Below are positions 47,101 through 54,722 of a stretch of 64,000 nt of DNA, one piece after another (position 1 is the first letter of the stretch; each line of letters opens with the position of its first letter). The notes beneath the pieces are model-generated. The model had not been told where the DNA came from, ran no database searches, and saw nothing but the letters and a program-made list of their open reading frames with translations. A program made the position numbers and the translations under genes. Origin of the DNA: Synechococcus sp. PCC 7336 (GTDB lineage Bacteria > Cyanobacteriota > Cyanobacteriia > Thermostichales > PCC-7336); contig NZ_CM001776.1 in the NCBI RefSeq assembly GCF_000332275.1, positions 3,103,737 to 3,167,736 of the forward strand, read 5' to 3'.

Positions 47101-48534
47101 TCCTTCAAGACCGGCAAGCAAATTGAATTGGTGGTGGATGGTCGCGATACCCTAATTGACAAGGCCATCCTGGAAGAGCTGTACGATCCCATGACCCACT
47201 TAGTCAACAATGCGATCGTGCATGGCATCGAATCCCCCGAACAGCGACAGCAGCAGGGCAAACCCGTTGAAGGCAGGATCGAAATCAAAACCTTCTATCA
47301 AGGGAATCAAACCATTATTGTGGTGTCGGATGATGGGGGCGGCATTGATGCAGCTCGTGTCAAAGAAAAGGCACTTTCCCAAGGGTTGCTCGGGCAGGCA
47401 GAGGCAGAAGGGATTACCCATAACGAACTGTACGATTTTCTCTTCCACCCCGGCTTCAGTACAAAATCCCAAGCAGACGAACTGGCGGGACGCGGTGTCG
47501 GTATGGATGTGGTTCGCACCCGCCTCAACGAATTGCGAGGCACCATTCAGGTGGACTCTACCCGAGGTATAGGTACGACCTTTACTATCCGTCTCCCCCT
47601 CACCTTAAGCGTATCGAAGGCAATGGTGTGCGTCAGCGACAAGGCTCTGATCGCCTTCCCGCTCGATGGTGTGGAAGAAATGGTGGATATTGCAACCGAC
47701 GATTTAGAGACGGATGCAGACGGCACCCTCTGGCTGCCCTGGCAAGACCAGCGACTGATGTACAAGCCTCTGCCGGAATTGCTGAGCTACAGTACTGTCC
47801 ACAGTCGCAGCCGCACGGAGGTTTACAGTACTGCCTACAACGACGATGTCATGCCGGTGGTCATCTTGCAAAGTGGCGGACAGCGGTTGGCCATCCAAGT
47901 GGATAGCTTTTTAGAAGAGCAGGAGATCGTGATTAAACAGTTGGGCGGTCCCGCTCCGAAGCCTTTGGGTATTGCTGGGGCAACCGTCCTGGGTGACGGT
48001 AAAGTCCTGCCGATCGCCGATATTTTGGAGCTGATTGACTTAGCCTACGGACGCACCCGCCGCGATCGCGAGCAGTTCTGGATGCCTCAAGGGGCAGAGG
48101 TGGAGGTTGCCGTAGAGCAGCAGTCGCCTCCCACTGTGTTGATTGTGGATGATTCAATTACCGTGCGGGAGCTGCTCTCGATGAGTTTCAACAAGGTCGG
48201 TTACCGCGTCGAGCAGGCCAGGGACGGTCAAGATGCCTGGGATAAATTGCGAAATGGATTGCCGTGCAATCTGATCTTCTGCGATATCGAAATGCCCCGG
48301 ATGGATGGTTTAGAACTCCTATCCCGCTTGCGCAAAGACGAGGATCTGAAGCAATTGCCTATTGCGATGCTGACTTCGCGGGGTGCGGACCGCCACCGCC
48401 AAATGGCAGCAGATCTGGGGGCGAGTGCTTACTTCACAAAACCCTATCTCGAGGAAGAACTGCTGAGCGCAGCCGAGCAATTATTGAAAGGGGAAGTCTT
48501 GTTGACTGCTGCTGCTCCTGCGGAGGCGGGTTAA
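44128..48534 (+). CDS. pilL: PilL, hybrid CheA histidine kinase with large acidic linker
   Basis: 1468 residues. HPt domain with phospho-His49 (AAHSIKGGAAML); an acidic, Ala/Pro-rich disordered linker (about 270-790) with many DLADLF-type islands; dimerisation helices; ATPase domain with HLVNNAIVHGIE (about 1023), DDGGGID and GRGVGMDVV; CheW-like domain; and a C-terminal receiver with VDDSITVRELL and phospho-Asp in FCDIEMPRMDG (about 1386). An 18-base repeat (45649-45702) encodes SLADRS three times. ATG 44128 has GAGGA upstream; a GTG at 44104 is possible. It is the last gene of the operon, converging on moaB. Confidence 0.95.
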   Translation: MDREAQQRIMGFFIEEARDHLVNLEQGLLSLQERASDTELINDLFRAAHSIKGGAAMLGIASIQHTAHRMEDTFKVFREREVPVDRRLESLLLRCYDTLAQLLDQLQSPDGLSPEAGEAALSEIEPVFQELDRHMKVLLGELSPEAAAAAAATPATPRNPSLSDTFQQYVPRQMREMLDLFRQPDSEATRTQLCELGQSLQQLGDTYELPTWTHLMQTICTCIENTSHGLSPIARQVLTALKQAQQLVLAGNADEIAPSEALLAMAAPPAPAAPAIEAEVAIPAAPEPPAEAEATTPAVPEPVVEVEAAIPSEPSPTVEVETAIAAAPEPAAALEPAASDELPAIFELPEPVELPNASDRSAVEFVEPIDGELSAVVEAAANLADLLDSPDATPIAPAANKPAIEDSMLSLDLDSPYADLEVDENAIDDLADDELADSASLSEIVGEPAQVDEAAEDSALTLAEIEGNFPATPIETDLAGDSDLADLFSAADDLTAESVTSDELAFDSLADRSSLADRSSLADRGESAESSSLQPDGEALELGSANADLASLFEGSEADAEVAYEEPISLDPAAGEPLEIAADAAAPPLHEDGLADLFAESGDFGMDAPIAIEAETQREPDTPTDEPVSSDEIGLAALLSDVDEVNVSSEIEADVAPTLIPDRPTASTDNQAESLPTDGLADLAELLSETDSATVDPAAATAEISEGEEATDGLDDLAALIDAPVAVPPTIEADLADLAALIDEPTPSPAVPATAVSEQHNSLPQPQAPDRPQAEDDAFADLEALLGDSGSSPAAAPIPSVRPAKTTSRSHSKKSGFANPTMRVEVKYLDSINNLVGEMVVGRNSLEQVQTRLRQFLENLLFRVRQLSEIGQKMQDRYERSLLESSLLRSSSSTPTESASSAPDEHSTGANFDALEMDRFTAFHSMSQEIIELIVRIREASSDIQFVVDESEQIGRQFQQTTTQLQDNLNRARMVPFSQIADRLPRAVRDLSFKTGKQIELVVDGRDTLIDKAILEELYDPMTHLVNNAIVHGIESPEQRQQQGKPVEGRIEIKTFYQGNQTIIVVSDDGGGIDAARVKEKALSQGLLGQAEAEGITHNELYDFLFHPGFSTKSQADELAGRGVGMDVVRTRLNELRGTIQVDSTRGIGTTFTIRLPLTLSVSKAMVCVSDKALIAFPLDGVEEMVDIATDDLETDADGTLWLPWQDQRLMYKPLPELLSYSTVHSRSRTEVYSTAYNDDVMPVVILQSGGQRLAIQVDSFLEEQEIVIKQLGGPAPKPLGIAGATVLGDGKVLPIADILELIDLAYGRTRRDREQFWMPQGAEVEVAVEQQSPPTVLIVDDSITVRELLSMSFNKVGYRVEQARDGQDAWDKLRNGLPCNLIFCDIEMPRMDGLELLSRLRKDEDLKQLPIAMLTSRGADRHRQMAADLGASAYFTKPYLEEELLSAAEQLLKGEVLLTAAAPAEAG
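45649..45702 (+). repeat. 18-bp tandem repeat, three units, inside pilL
   Basis: Units 45649-45666 and 45667-45684 are identical (TCTTTGGCAGATAGGAGC); the third (45685-45702) differs at its end. They encode SLADRS repeats in the disordered linker. Slippage here would alter linker length without breaking the frame. Confidence 0.9.
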
Positions 48535-48542
48535 CCGAAAGA

Positions 48543-49076
48543 CTAGCGCTGCTCTTGTAGGCGGGGCACGAGATCGATGAGGTTACAAGGTCGGTAGCGG
48601 CTGTCGAGTTGGTACTGCAGGATATCGTCCCAAGCGTCTTTACAAGCACTCGTCGATCCGGGTAGGGCAAACAGATAGGTGCCGCGAGCAATGCCTGCGG
48701 TCGCCCGCGATTGCACGGTCGAGGTGCCGACTTTTTGGTAGCTGAGGCTGCGAAACAGTTCGCCAAAGCCGGGGATGGGTTTGTCGTAGAGGGGTTCGAT
48801 GGCTTCGGGGGTGACATCCCGTCCGGTTAATCCCGTCCCTCCTGTAGAGATAGCGACATTGACTGCGGGATTGTCGATCCAGGCTGAGAATTGGGCCGCG
48901 ATGCGATCGCGATCGTCGGGTAGGATGGCGCGATCGACGATGGTGTGACCGGCGGCGGTGGCGCGGTCGACTAAGGTTTGGCCGGAGCGATCGTCTGCGA
49001 GGGTGCGGGTGTCGGATACGGTCAAGATTGCAATGTTGACGGGGCGAAAGCTGAGGGTTTCGTCAATGCCAGCCAT
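48543..49076 (-). CDS. moaB: MoaB/MogA-type molybdopterin biosynthesis protein
   Basis: 177 residues, cytoplasmic, molybdopterin-binding fold. Diagnostic segments are NIAILTVSDTRT, ISTGGTGLTGRDVTPEAI, SRATAGIARGTYLFALPGSTSACKDA and the C-terminal DLVPRL. It is thought to adenylylate molybdopterin before metal insertion, or to help in that step. It converges on pilL with 8 bases between stops. moaC of the same pathway is at 13.6 kb. Confidence 0.93.
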   Translation of the reverse strand: MAGIDETLSFRPVNIAILTVSDTRTLADDRSGQTLVDRATAAGHTIVDRAILPDDRDRIAAQFSAWIDNPAVNVAISTGGTGLTGRDVTPEAIEPLYDKPIPGFGELFRSLSYQKVGTSTVQSRATAGIARGTYLFALPGSTSACKDAWDDILQYQLDSRYRPCNLIDLVPRLQEQR

Positions 49077-49204
49077 TCAATGTATCTGCCAGTTCGATGT
49101 ACCGACAGCCTAGTATATCGGGGTAGCGATTGAAGGTGCATCCCCGATCCAGCAAGTCCCCATTTCGGGGGCAGGAGGATGCTGCTGGAAAAGGCTGTCA
49201 AACT

Positions 49205-49354
49205 ATGATGAATGAAGCGTTACGGGAATATCTTGGCAAAGCGAAGCGGCCCCTGGATGAAGATATCTTGCGTCGTGTCATTCGAGGTGTCGGGCGCGAT
49301 CGCTCGATCGAGGAGTTCTGTCAGGGGCTGGGGAGCTGGGGAAGGATCGCCTGA
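49205..49354 (+). CDS. Possible small protein, 49 residues
   Basis: Short frame, MMNEALREYLGKAKRPLDED and on, with helical, charged character. No family recognised. The start ATG 49205 has AAAAGG upstream at about 12 bases. It may be a real small protein or a remnant; it stands at the left border of the accessory region. Confidence 0.3.
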   Translation: MMNEALREYLGKAKRPLDEDILRRVIRGVGRDRSIEEFCQGLGSWGRIA

Positions 49355-49588
49355 CAGGCGATCGCCCGTCTAATATTCCGTACACACCCAAGGTGCCATC
49401 AGAAAAGCGATACAGTCCAATGCTTGAACCTAATTCAATCTTCAACTGTGTTTGGTTCTTTCGACCTGCTATGGCGATCGACAACGCTAGTTAGATGCAC
49501 CAATAGGCATATACTCAAGCCTGCAGGTCTCAGGCTAGATGAGGTTTAGAGTTCGAGAATAGAAATGGCCAGACAGCGTAGGTTTCCA

Positions 49589-50248
49589 TCATTGTCTCAG
49601 CAGTTTTTTCATTTCTGTTTGTACGCTGGCAGAAATCGATAGTGCAGCACTCAGGCTTTGGGCATAATGGCTAGCCTTCTCATTCACTTGAATGGCATTT
49701 AAGCTCGTTAGATCGATATCGAATCGTTTTGGACAAAAATAGGGATTTTCTCTCAAGATTCGCTCGGTATTGAGGGCACGTACAAGAATGTTTCGTGCAA
49801 TCTGCAACGCTTCGATGGCACGATCTCGCTCCGATAGGTCGATTAGATGGCCGCACTCTGCCAATCGATCTCGAGTGTCAATATTTTTAATGGTGATATT
49901 GAATTCCTTCACCTCTTTGAGCAGACGATAAGTTTCTCTGAATTTTCGCTTCGATTCAACATATGAAATCAGACCCTCTAGAGAAAAATGAGACACAACA
50001 ATCCAGCAAATTGCTACCCATCTGGTAAAAGTAATAAATCCCAGCCATTGTGGAAATATCGCTGCAATGACAGCAGTGAGACCGATCCATGCCAATCCCC
50101 ACCCAATCGCAGACGGCAACTTGCTTGGATTTAGCACGATCCAAGCCAATTTGGGCTTCATCTTCGACATCACTTCGCGATCGGAATCGCAAATATATTG
50201 AGTGATTTCGTTCTTTTTAAAGTAGAGACTGTGCAAATCGTGCTTCAT
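49589..50248 (-). CDS. Two-helix membrane protein with cytoplasmic helical domain, unknown
   Basis: 219 residues. Two adjacent hydrophobic segments (WGLAWIGLTAVIAAIF and WVAICWIVVSHFSLEGLI, about residues 50-95) follow a hydrophilic N-terminus, and a helical, charged C-terminal region of about 120 residues follows them. No family recognised. Codon use is AT-richer than in neighbouring core genes, suggesting recent acquisition. No cotranscribed neighbour. Confidence 0.6.
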   Translation of the reverse strand: MKHDLHSLYFKKNEITQYICDSDREVMSKMKPKLAWIVLNPSKLPSAIGWGLAWIGLTAVIAAIFPQWLGFITFTRWVAICWIVVSHFSLEGLISYVESKRKFRETYRLLKEVKEFNITIKNIDTRDRLAECGHLIDLSERDRAIEALQIARNILVRALNTERILRENPYFCPKRFDIDLTSLNAIQVNEKASHYAQSLSAALSISASVQTEMKKLLRQ

Positions 50249-50448
50249 GATGCAGGGTTGATGCGACGACTACAAGATTGAGAGCAGCCAAGCCGTATTA
50301 TAGAGAAAATTCGATAAAGATTCCCGATGTTTAGCGCGATTTACCTGAATCAATGGTGATAAAAAGATGGAATCAGTTCCCCGTCCGTTTGTGCTAGGGC
50401 ATTGGAACTGAGGGGCAAAATTAAAGCACTTGGAGGGCGATCGCGATC

Positions 50449-51330
50449 GTGGGTTTCTGGGATTGGCTAGTTGTTAGTGGCTATCTGCTCGTCATGGCGA
50501 TCGGCGCAGTTTACCTCGGAAAGGGTCAGAAGTCCCGTTCCGACTACTATCTCGGCGGCCAGAAACTGCCGAGCTGGGCGCTCGCGACCTCAATTGTTGC
50601 CACCCAGACCTCAACCAACAGCCTGCTCGGCGCACCAGCTTTTGTGGGATTCGTGCTGGGGGGCGGCATGCTTTGGCTGCAGTACGAACTGGCAGTGCCA
50701 CTGGCAATACTGCTGCTCTTGCCGTACTGGCCATCATGGGCATTACCGTTTTTTACGACTTGCTGGGGGGAATGCGGGCGGTTGTGATTAGCGATGTGGT
50801 GCAGTTGGTCTTGTTGCTGGGGGCCGTGCTGCTGGCACTGTTCAGTTTGGTGGGGCCGCTGGCGACCCACTTCAATGCGCTTGGCGATCGCACTCTCGCC
50901 TTGGCGAACGATTGGGGCTTCACCTCTGGCAACGACTATGGCTTTTGGCCCATGCTCGTAGGCGGCTTGTTTCTTTATATGGCCTACTACGGCTGCGATC
51001 GAAAGTCAGGCTCAGCGGTTGCTATCGACCCCCAATGTTGCGGAGACACAGCGGGTGTTGGTACTGAACGGGCTGATTCGTTTCCCTCTGGTGCTGGCCT
51101 ACTGTCTGATGGGGCTGGGGCTTGCTGCCTATAGTGTGGAGCATGTTGACTTCATTGCCTCGTTGCCGCTGACGGAGGCGGGTGCGCCCAATTTCAACCT
51201 GGTGTTTCCGGCGTTTGTCGAACGGGAATTTGCGCCGGGAATTGTGGGCCTTGCCATTGTGAGGTTATTCGCTACGGCCATGTCGTCAATCGATTCAGCC
51301 TTGAGTGGAACGAATGAGATTCCATGCGGA
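50449..51330 (+). pseudogene. Sodium/solute symporter (SSS family) pseudogene
   Basis: The 5' frame begins with a good SSS start: DWLVVSGYLLVMAIGAVYLGKGQ, SDYYLGGQKLPSWALATSIVATQTSTNSLLGAPAFVG. After YELAVPLA the sequence jumps to VLAIMGITVFYDLLGGMRAVVISDVVQL in another frame, so a segment of about two helices is missing. A second frameshift near 51000 splits YYGCD from SQAQRLLSTPN. The gene breaks off after SSIDSALSGTNE near 51320, losing the last helices. At least one internal deletion, two frame breaks and a 3' truncation make it non-functional. Confidence 0.88.
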
Positions 51331-51639
51331 TCGAGTCAGAGACTCCAGCCAAAAGTTTTTTGGGAGAGCGTGCCATAAGCGACAACTTGATTTAAGTCCG
51401 ACCGGTCCGGCTAATTATCTATTTCGGCATGCTAGGCGGATAAGATACGACTTCTGGATCGAAAATCTACTGAAAGTTTTCACCTGAACACATATTTGAT
51501 GTGTACTATATGATAGTATGTCGTATTAATCACTTCAATCGGAGTGTTATGCGGATTTTTGCTCTCTAACTACCCTCCTCAAGGGTATTATGCGGAATAA
51601 GTCCGTCTAATCAATAGTTAATAGATCGCTGCAAGCAAG
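51331..51639. other. Gene-free stretch between the symporter remnant and the first TA cassette
   Basis: About 300 bases, AT-rich, with two copies of TTATGCGGA (51547-51555 and 51589-51597) and an inverted ATACGAC/GTCGTAT pair. GTTATGC at 51546-51552 could be the half-site of a decayed attC upstream of the first cassette, but no convincing partner arm was found. Confidence 0.35.
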
Positions 51640-51670
51640 TGACACCGAATGCGGTGCTATAATAGTGTCA
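51640..51670 (+). promoter_or_regulatory. Promoter and operator-like symmetry of the PIN TA pair
   Basis: A consensus -10, TATAAT, at 51657-51662 lies only 7 bases before the toxin ATG, so the transcript is nearly leaderless. TGACAC on its left and GTGTCA on its right form an inverted repeat spanning the -10, and CACCG-AATG-CGGTG is nested inside. Such symmetry fits autoregulation by the ribbon-helix-helix antitoxin. No good -35 was seen. Confidence 0.55.
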
Positions 51671-52110
51671 TGGCTACTGTACAGTCATTCCATGTTGTCA
51701 TTGACACTAACGTTGTGTTTGAAGGCTTAACAAAGCGAGGTGGTACTGCAGGGCTGATAGTTGAAGCCTGGTTAGCTGGTTTACTCAATGTTTATGTTTC
51801 AACGGCACTCGCCTATGAGTACACCGATGTCTTGTCTCGTAAACTTTCCGCAGCTCGCTGGCAAAAACTTCGGCCTGTTCTAGGCACATTACTCGACTGT
51901 GCCCAATTTGTGGCGATTTACTATTCTTGGCGGCCTACCTCACCAGATGCAGGCGATGATTTGGTGGTTGACTGTGCAATGAATTCAGATGCAACAGTTA
52001 TTACATCTAATCTTCGAGACTTCCAAAGCGCGAAAGAGTCTCTTGGAGTTGAGGTAATGTCCCCCGTTCAATTGGTAATGAAACTAGCATCAGTGGAAGG
52101 TGAAGCATGA
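51670..52110 (+). CDS. PIN-domain toxin ribonuclease
   Basis: 146 residues. Predicted endoribonuclease of a type II toxin-antitoxin module, COG1569-like. PIN acidic residues are visible in VIDTNVVFEGL (N-terminal Asp), the central ALAYEYTDVLSR (Glu) and DAGDDLVVDCAM plus TSNLRDF (C-terminal Asps). ATG 51670 follows the -10 closely. It overlaps the antitoxin start by four bases (ATGA). Base composition is AT-richer than surrounding core genes. Confidence 0.87.
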   Translation: MATVQSFHVVIDTNVVFEGLTKRGGTAGLIVEAWLAGLLNVYVSTALAYEYTDVLSRKLSAARWQKLRPVLGTLLDCAQFVAIYYSWRPTSPDAGDDLVVDCAMNSDATVITSNLRDFQSAKESLGVEVMSPVQLVMKLASVEGEA

Positions 52111-52442
52111 GTCGATTAACCCTTCGCTTGCCAGAAACACTACACCAGCAACTGGTTAATTTGGCTGATAGTGAAGGTGTTTCTTTAAATCAATACATTG
52201 TTTATTCACTGACGCGACAAGTTGCATCAGCTTATACTGTTCGGCCAGTATCTGAAGCCGATGTTAATATGCAAAAACAGATGTTTAAGTCTCTTTTGCA
52301 AGAATTAGGAGAGGCATCCCCATCTGAGGTTGAAGCAGCATTAAATGAACGAGAACTGGTTCAACCAGAAGAAGAAATGAACTCCGAAGCTGTTGCTCGC
52401 CTTCAACAACGGATACGAGACGCTGTTGAAGCATCATCATAG
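52107..52442 (+). CDS. Ribbon-helix-helix (HicB/CopG-like) antitoxin
   Basis: 111 residues. The N-terminal 45 residues (SRLTLRLPETLHQQLVNLADSEGVSLNQYIVYSLTRQV) form a ribbon-helix-helix DNA-binding domain; the rest is an acidic helical tail that should wrap the toxin. It is the partner of the PIN toxin, coupled by a four-base overlap. It is unusual in being second, after the toxin. An attC-like site begins 13 bases downstream. Confidence 0.85.
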   Translation: MSRLTLRLPETLHQQLVNLADSEGVSLNQYIVYSLTRQVASAYTVRPVSEADVNMQKQMFKSLLQELGEASPSEVEAALNERELVQPEEEMNSEAVARLQQRIRDAVEASS

Positions 52443-52454
52443 AAGAGAGTCGAG

Positions 52455-52540
52455 AGCTGACACTGCATTGGTGCGGACGGAACGCAGGTTATCATTGGCT
52501 GTTTAAGGTTATCTGCCGCCGCACAACTTCATCGTTAGCC
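52455..52540 (+). repeat. attC-like integron recombination site 1
   Basis: R''-like AGCTGAC (52455-52461) and R'-like GTTAGCC (52534-52540) bracket complementary arms. The left arm TTG-G-TGCGG-A-CGG pairs with CCG-CCGCA-CAA on the right (52517-52527), leaving single unpaired G and A on the left arm, as in the extrahelical bases of attC sites. The centre (CAGGTTATC with GGTTATCTG) extends the stem. Core boxes are imperfect. Length 86 bp is within the attC range. Confidence 0.62.
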
Positions 52541-52827
52541 TTCTAATCCCTAGTAGGATGATCGCAATGTTTGTGCATACATTTAGAAAGCGATGTAAGC
52601 TTCTTTTTTCACGATCCCTATGGTTTTTGTGGGATTAACGTTGTTACTGTTTGAAAATTATCCATCCAATCAGCCACTACGTCACTTCTCCAAACGTACC
52701 ACTCACCGTATCGATACGCAAACGTGCTGTGCTTATATTTCGAGTTTACTTATCGACCAGTGAGTTCCCCCATTAGGCTACCTAGCAAGGATATGTAACC
52801 TGAAACGTTATGGGTTGCAATCTATGG
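52541..52827. other. Leader of the second cassette, no gene
   Basis: About 290 bases between attC-like site 1 and higB. No supportable frame; AT-rich. It should carry the promoter for higBA, but none was clear. Confidence 0.35.
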
Positions 52828-53115
52828 ATGATAGTTAGTTTTAAGCATCGGGACCTACAGCGATTCTTCGAATCAGGAACAACCCGAGGCATCCAGGCAA
52901 AGCATGCCAAACGAATTCGGATGATTTTAGCTCGCCTAAGTGCTGCAACTTCTCCGCAAGACATGAATTTGCCTGGACTGGTACTTCATGAGCTGACAGG
53001 ACAACGCAAAGGGACTTGGTCAGTGAGGGTATCTGGAAACTGGCGGATTACGTTTGACTTTGATGGCGTTGATGGCGTTGATGCCTGCGATATCGATCTT
53101 GAGGATTACTACTGA
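52828..53115 (+). CDS. higB: HigB/RelE-type toxin
   Basis: 95 residues, ribosome-dependent mRNA interferase fold. Family segments are [59 protein letters not shown]. The C-terminus has a short duplication (GATGGCGTT twice, 53061-53078) encoding GVDGVD, extra to the usual FxFxxGxAxxVDxxDYH ending. ATG 52828 is taken; an earlier start would add six residues. The stop overlaps the higA start (TGATG). Confidence 0.9.
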   Translation: MIVSFKHRDLQRFFESGTTRGIQAKHAKRIRMILARLSAATSPQDMNLPGLVLHELTGQRKGTWSVRVSGNWRITFDFDGVDGVDACDIDLEDYY

Positions 53116-53402
53116 TGAAAATGCATAATCCGCCACATCCTGGTGAAGTTCTCAAGGAGCTTTGTATCGAACCGTTGAATTTGACTGTAACTGAAGCTGC
53201 CGAAGCGTTAGGGGTAAGTCGTAAGACCCTATCCGCCATTTTGAATGGTAGAGCAGGTATTAGTCCTGAAATGGCTATTCGGTTGAGCAAAGCTTTTGAT
53301 ACATCTCCTGAAAGCTGGCTCAATCAGCAAATGCAGTACGATCTTTGGCATGCAGAGCAGGCAATTGGTGACATTGAGGTCAAACGTCTATCTGTTGCCT
53401 AA
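53115..53402 (+). CDS. higA: HigA antitoxin (XRE family)
   Basis: 95 residues, HTH protein of the HigA type: [57 protein letters not shown]. It neutralises HigB and should repress the operon. The toxin-first order is the hallmark of higBA. Its TAA stop lies inside the R'' box of attC-like site 2, so the recombination site starts within the coding end. Confidence 0.93.
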   Translation: MKMHNPPHPGEVLKELCIEPLNLTVTEAAEALGVSRKTLSAILNGRAGISPEMAIRLSKAFDTSPESWLNQQMQYDLWHAEQAIGDIEVKRLSVA

Positions 53403-53490
53403 CCTGCGCATGCACTCGGACGCTTGTCTTGTCGTGCTATTTGAATTTTGTTTCAATTTCCTCTCGCGCCGGTGATGCTTATCGTTAGGC
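53397..53490 (+). repeat. attC integron recombination site 2
   Basis: R'' GCCTAAC (53397-53403) and R' GTTAGGC (53484-53490) are perfect to the RYYYAAC and GTTRRRY consensus and complementary to each other. Inside, the left arm GCAT-g-CAC-t-CGG-a-CGC (53408-53423) pairs exactly with GCGCCGGTGATGC (53466-53478), leaving three single extrahelical bases on one strand; a 5-base TTATC spacer separates L' from R'. Total length is 94 bp. These are the defining features of an attC site. Confidence 0.82.
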
Positions 53491-53492
53491 AT

Positions 53493-53762
53493 GAAGACTT
53501 TTTCGCCGAAGCCGGTCTGGCTTGTCGCCCGGTGGAGGAGGAGTTGCTCGAACAGTTGCAGCAAGCGGATGTCCTCCACCTGGATGAGACTGCCTGGTAC
53601 GAATGGGGGTGGCTCTGTTGGCGGTGGGTTGCCACCAGTAATACGATCGCGGTCTTCTTGATTGGCCGACGCACCAAACAGATGCTGTTGCACATCGTCA
53701 CGACGGCGTTTGTGGGGGGGGTGGTCAGCGATGGCTATGGGGCCTACGCCAAAATTATCTAA
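53493..53762 (+). pseudogene. IS66-family transposase fragment
   Basis: About 90 residues of the catalytic region: ADVLHLDETAWYEWGWLCWRWVA, the first catalytic Asp in LDET, and FVGGVVSDGYGAY with the second Asp. Both ends are missing and no inverted repeats are visible. The left edge abuts the R' box of attC site 2, as if the fragment landed at or was captured by that site. Not functional. Confidence 0.82.
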
Positions 53763-53780
53763 CCAGGACCCACCCTCGAT

Positions 53781-54719
53781 TTACTCCTGCAGCTTGCGCT
53801 CCAACCAGTCCGCCACTTCAGCACCCAAATCTTGATGGTTGAGTTCGGCAATTTCCTTCAACATCGTCGGACTCGTGACATTAACCTCAGTCAAACACTC
53901 GCCAATCACATCGATACCCACAAAATAGAGCTTGCTTTGCCGCAAAACAGGCGCTAAATCCTCGCACATTTGACGCTCTCGGTCGGTCATCTCCACAGCT
54001 TCGACACTACCGCCAGCCGCAACGTTACCGCGAAAGTCCCCCTGACCGGGAATGCGGTTGACCGCCCCCAACGGCTTGCCGTCTAACAACAAAATCCGCT
54101 TGTCCCCTCGGGCAGCCGCAGGCAGATATTCCTGCACCATGACCGGTTTTTGACCGAACTGGGTGCTGACTTCGATCAGGGACTTGAGGTTGCGATCGCC
54201 CGCGTGCAAGACAAAAATTCCCTCCCCTCCCTTACCGTCCAGAGGTTTGAGCACAGCCCGATCGCGATCGCCCACAAAATCGAGAATGGTTTGCTTATCT
54301 TGGGTAACGACCGTCTCGGGAGTCCAGCGATCGAACTGCAGAGCAAACAGTTTTTCGTTTGCTGCCAACAGACCCGCAGGGTCGTTCAGCACGAGTGTGC
54401 TGCCGCCAATCGCATCGAGTAATTGGGTTGCCGTGACGTATGCAGCATCCACCGGTGGGTCTTTACGCATCCACACTGCATCCATCTGGCTGAGGGATAA
54501 CCGTTCGGTTGCAGCAATGACATACCAGGGCTGCTTGTGGGGATTGAGTTGCAATCTGGAGACCGTCGCCCAGGTACTGCCCGAGGCGAAATAGAGCGCA
54601 GATTGCTCTAGGGCATAAACCTCGTGGCCGCGCGCCTGCAATGATTCCATCAAAGCAACACTGGTGTCGTGATGGGGTTGCAGGCGGTCGAGAGGATCGA
54701 CAACAAAAGCGATGCGCAC
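53781..54719 (-). CDS. gshB: Glutathione synthetase
   Basis: 312 residues, ATP-grasp enzyme joining gamma-glutamylcysteine and glycine. Motifs: RKDPPVDAAYVTATQLLD, KPLDGKGGEGIFVL (ATP-binding), MVQEYLPAAARGDKRILLLDG, RIPGQGDFRGNVAAGG and GIDVIGECLTEVNVTSPT. It is three bases downstream of grxC, the well-known cyanobacterial grxC-gshB pair. It converges on the IS66 remnant. Confidence 0.95.
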   Translation of the reverse strand: MRIAFVVDPLDRLQPHHDTSVALMESLQARGHEVYALEQSALYFASGSTWATVSRLQLNPHKQPWYVIAATERLSLSQMDAVWMRKDPPVDAAYVTATQLLDAIGGSTLVLNDPAGLLAANEKLFALQFDRWTPETVVTQDKQTILDFVGDRDRAVLKPLDGKGGEGIFVLHAGDRNLKSLIEVSTQFGQKPVMVQEYLPAAARGDKRILLLDGKPLGAVNRIPGQGDFRGNVAAGGSVEAVEMTDRERQMCEDLAPVLRQSKLYFVGIDVIGECLTEVNVTSPTMLKEIAELNHQDLGAEVADWLERKLQE

Positions 54720-54722
54720 GAG

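Noticed and set aside
51375-51552. A third attC site before the PIN cassette
   Set aside because: GTTATGC and a weak ATACGAC/GTCGTAT pair are present, but no convincing R'' and paired arms were found.
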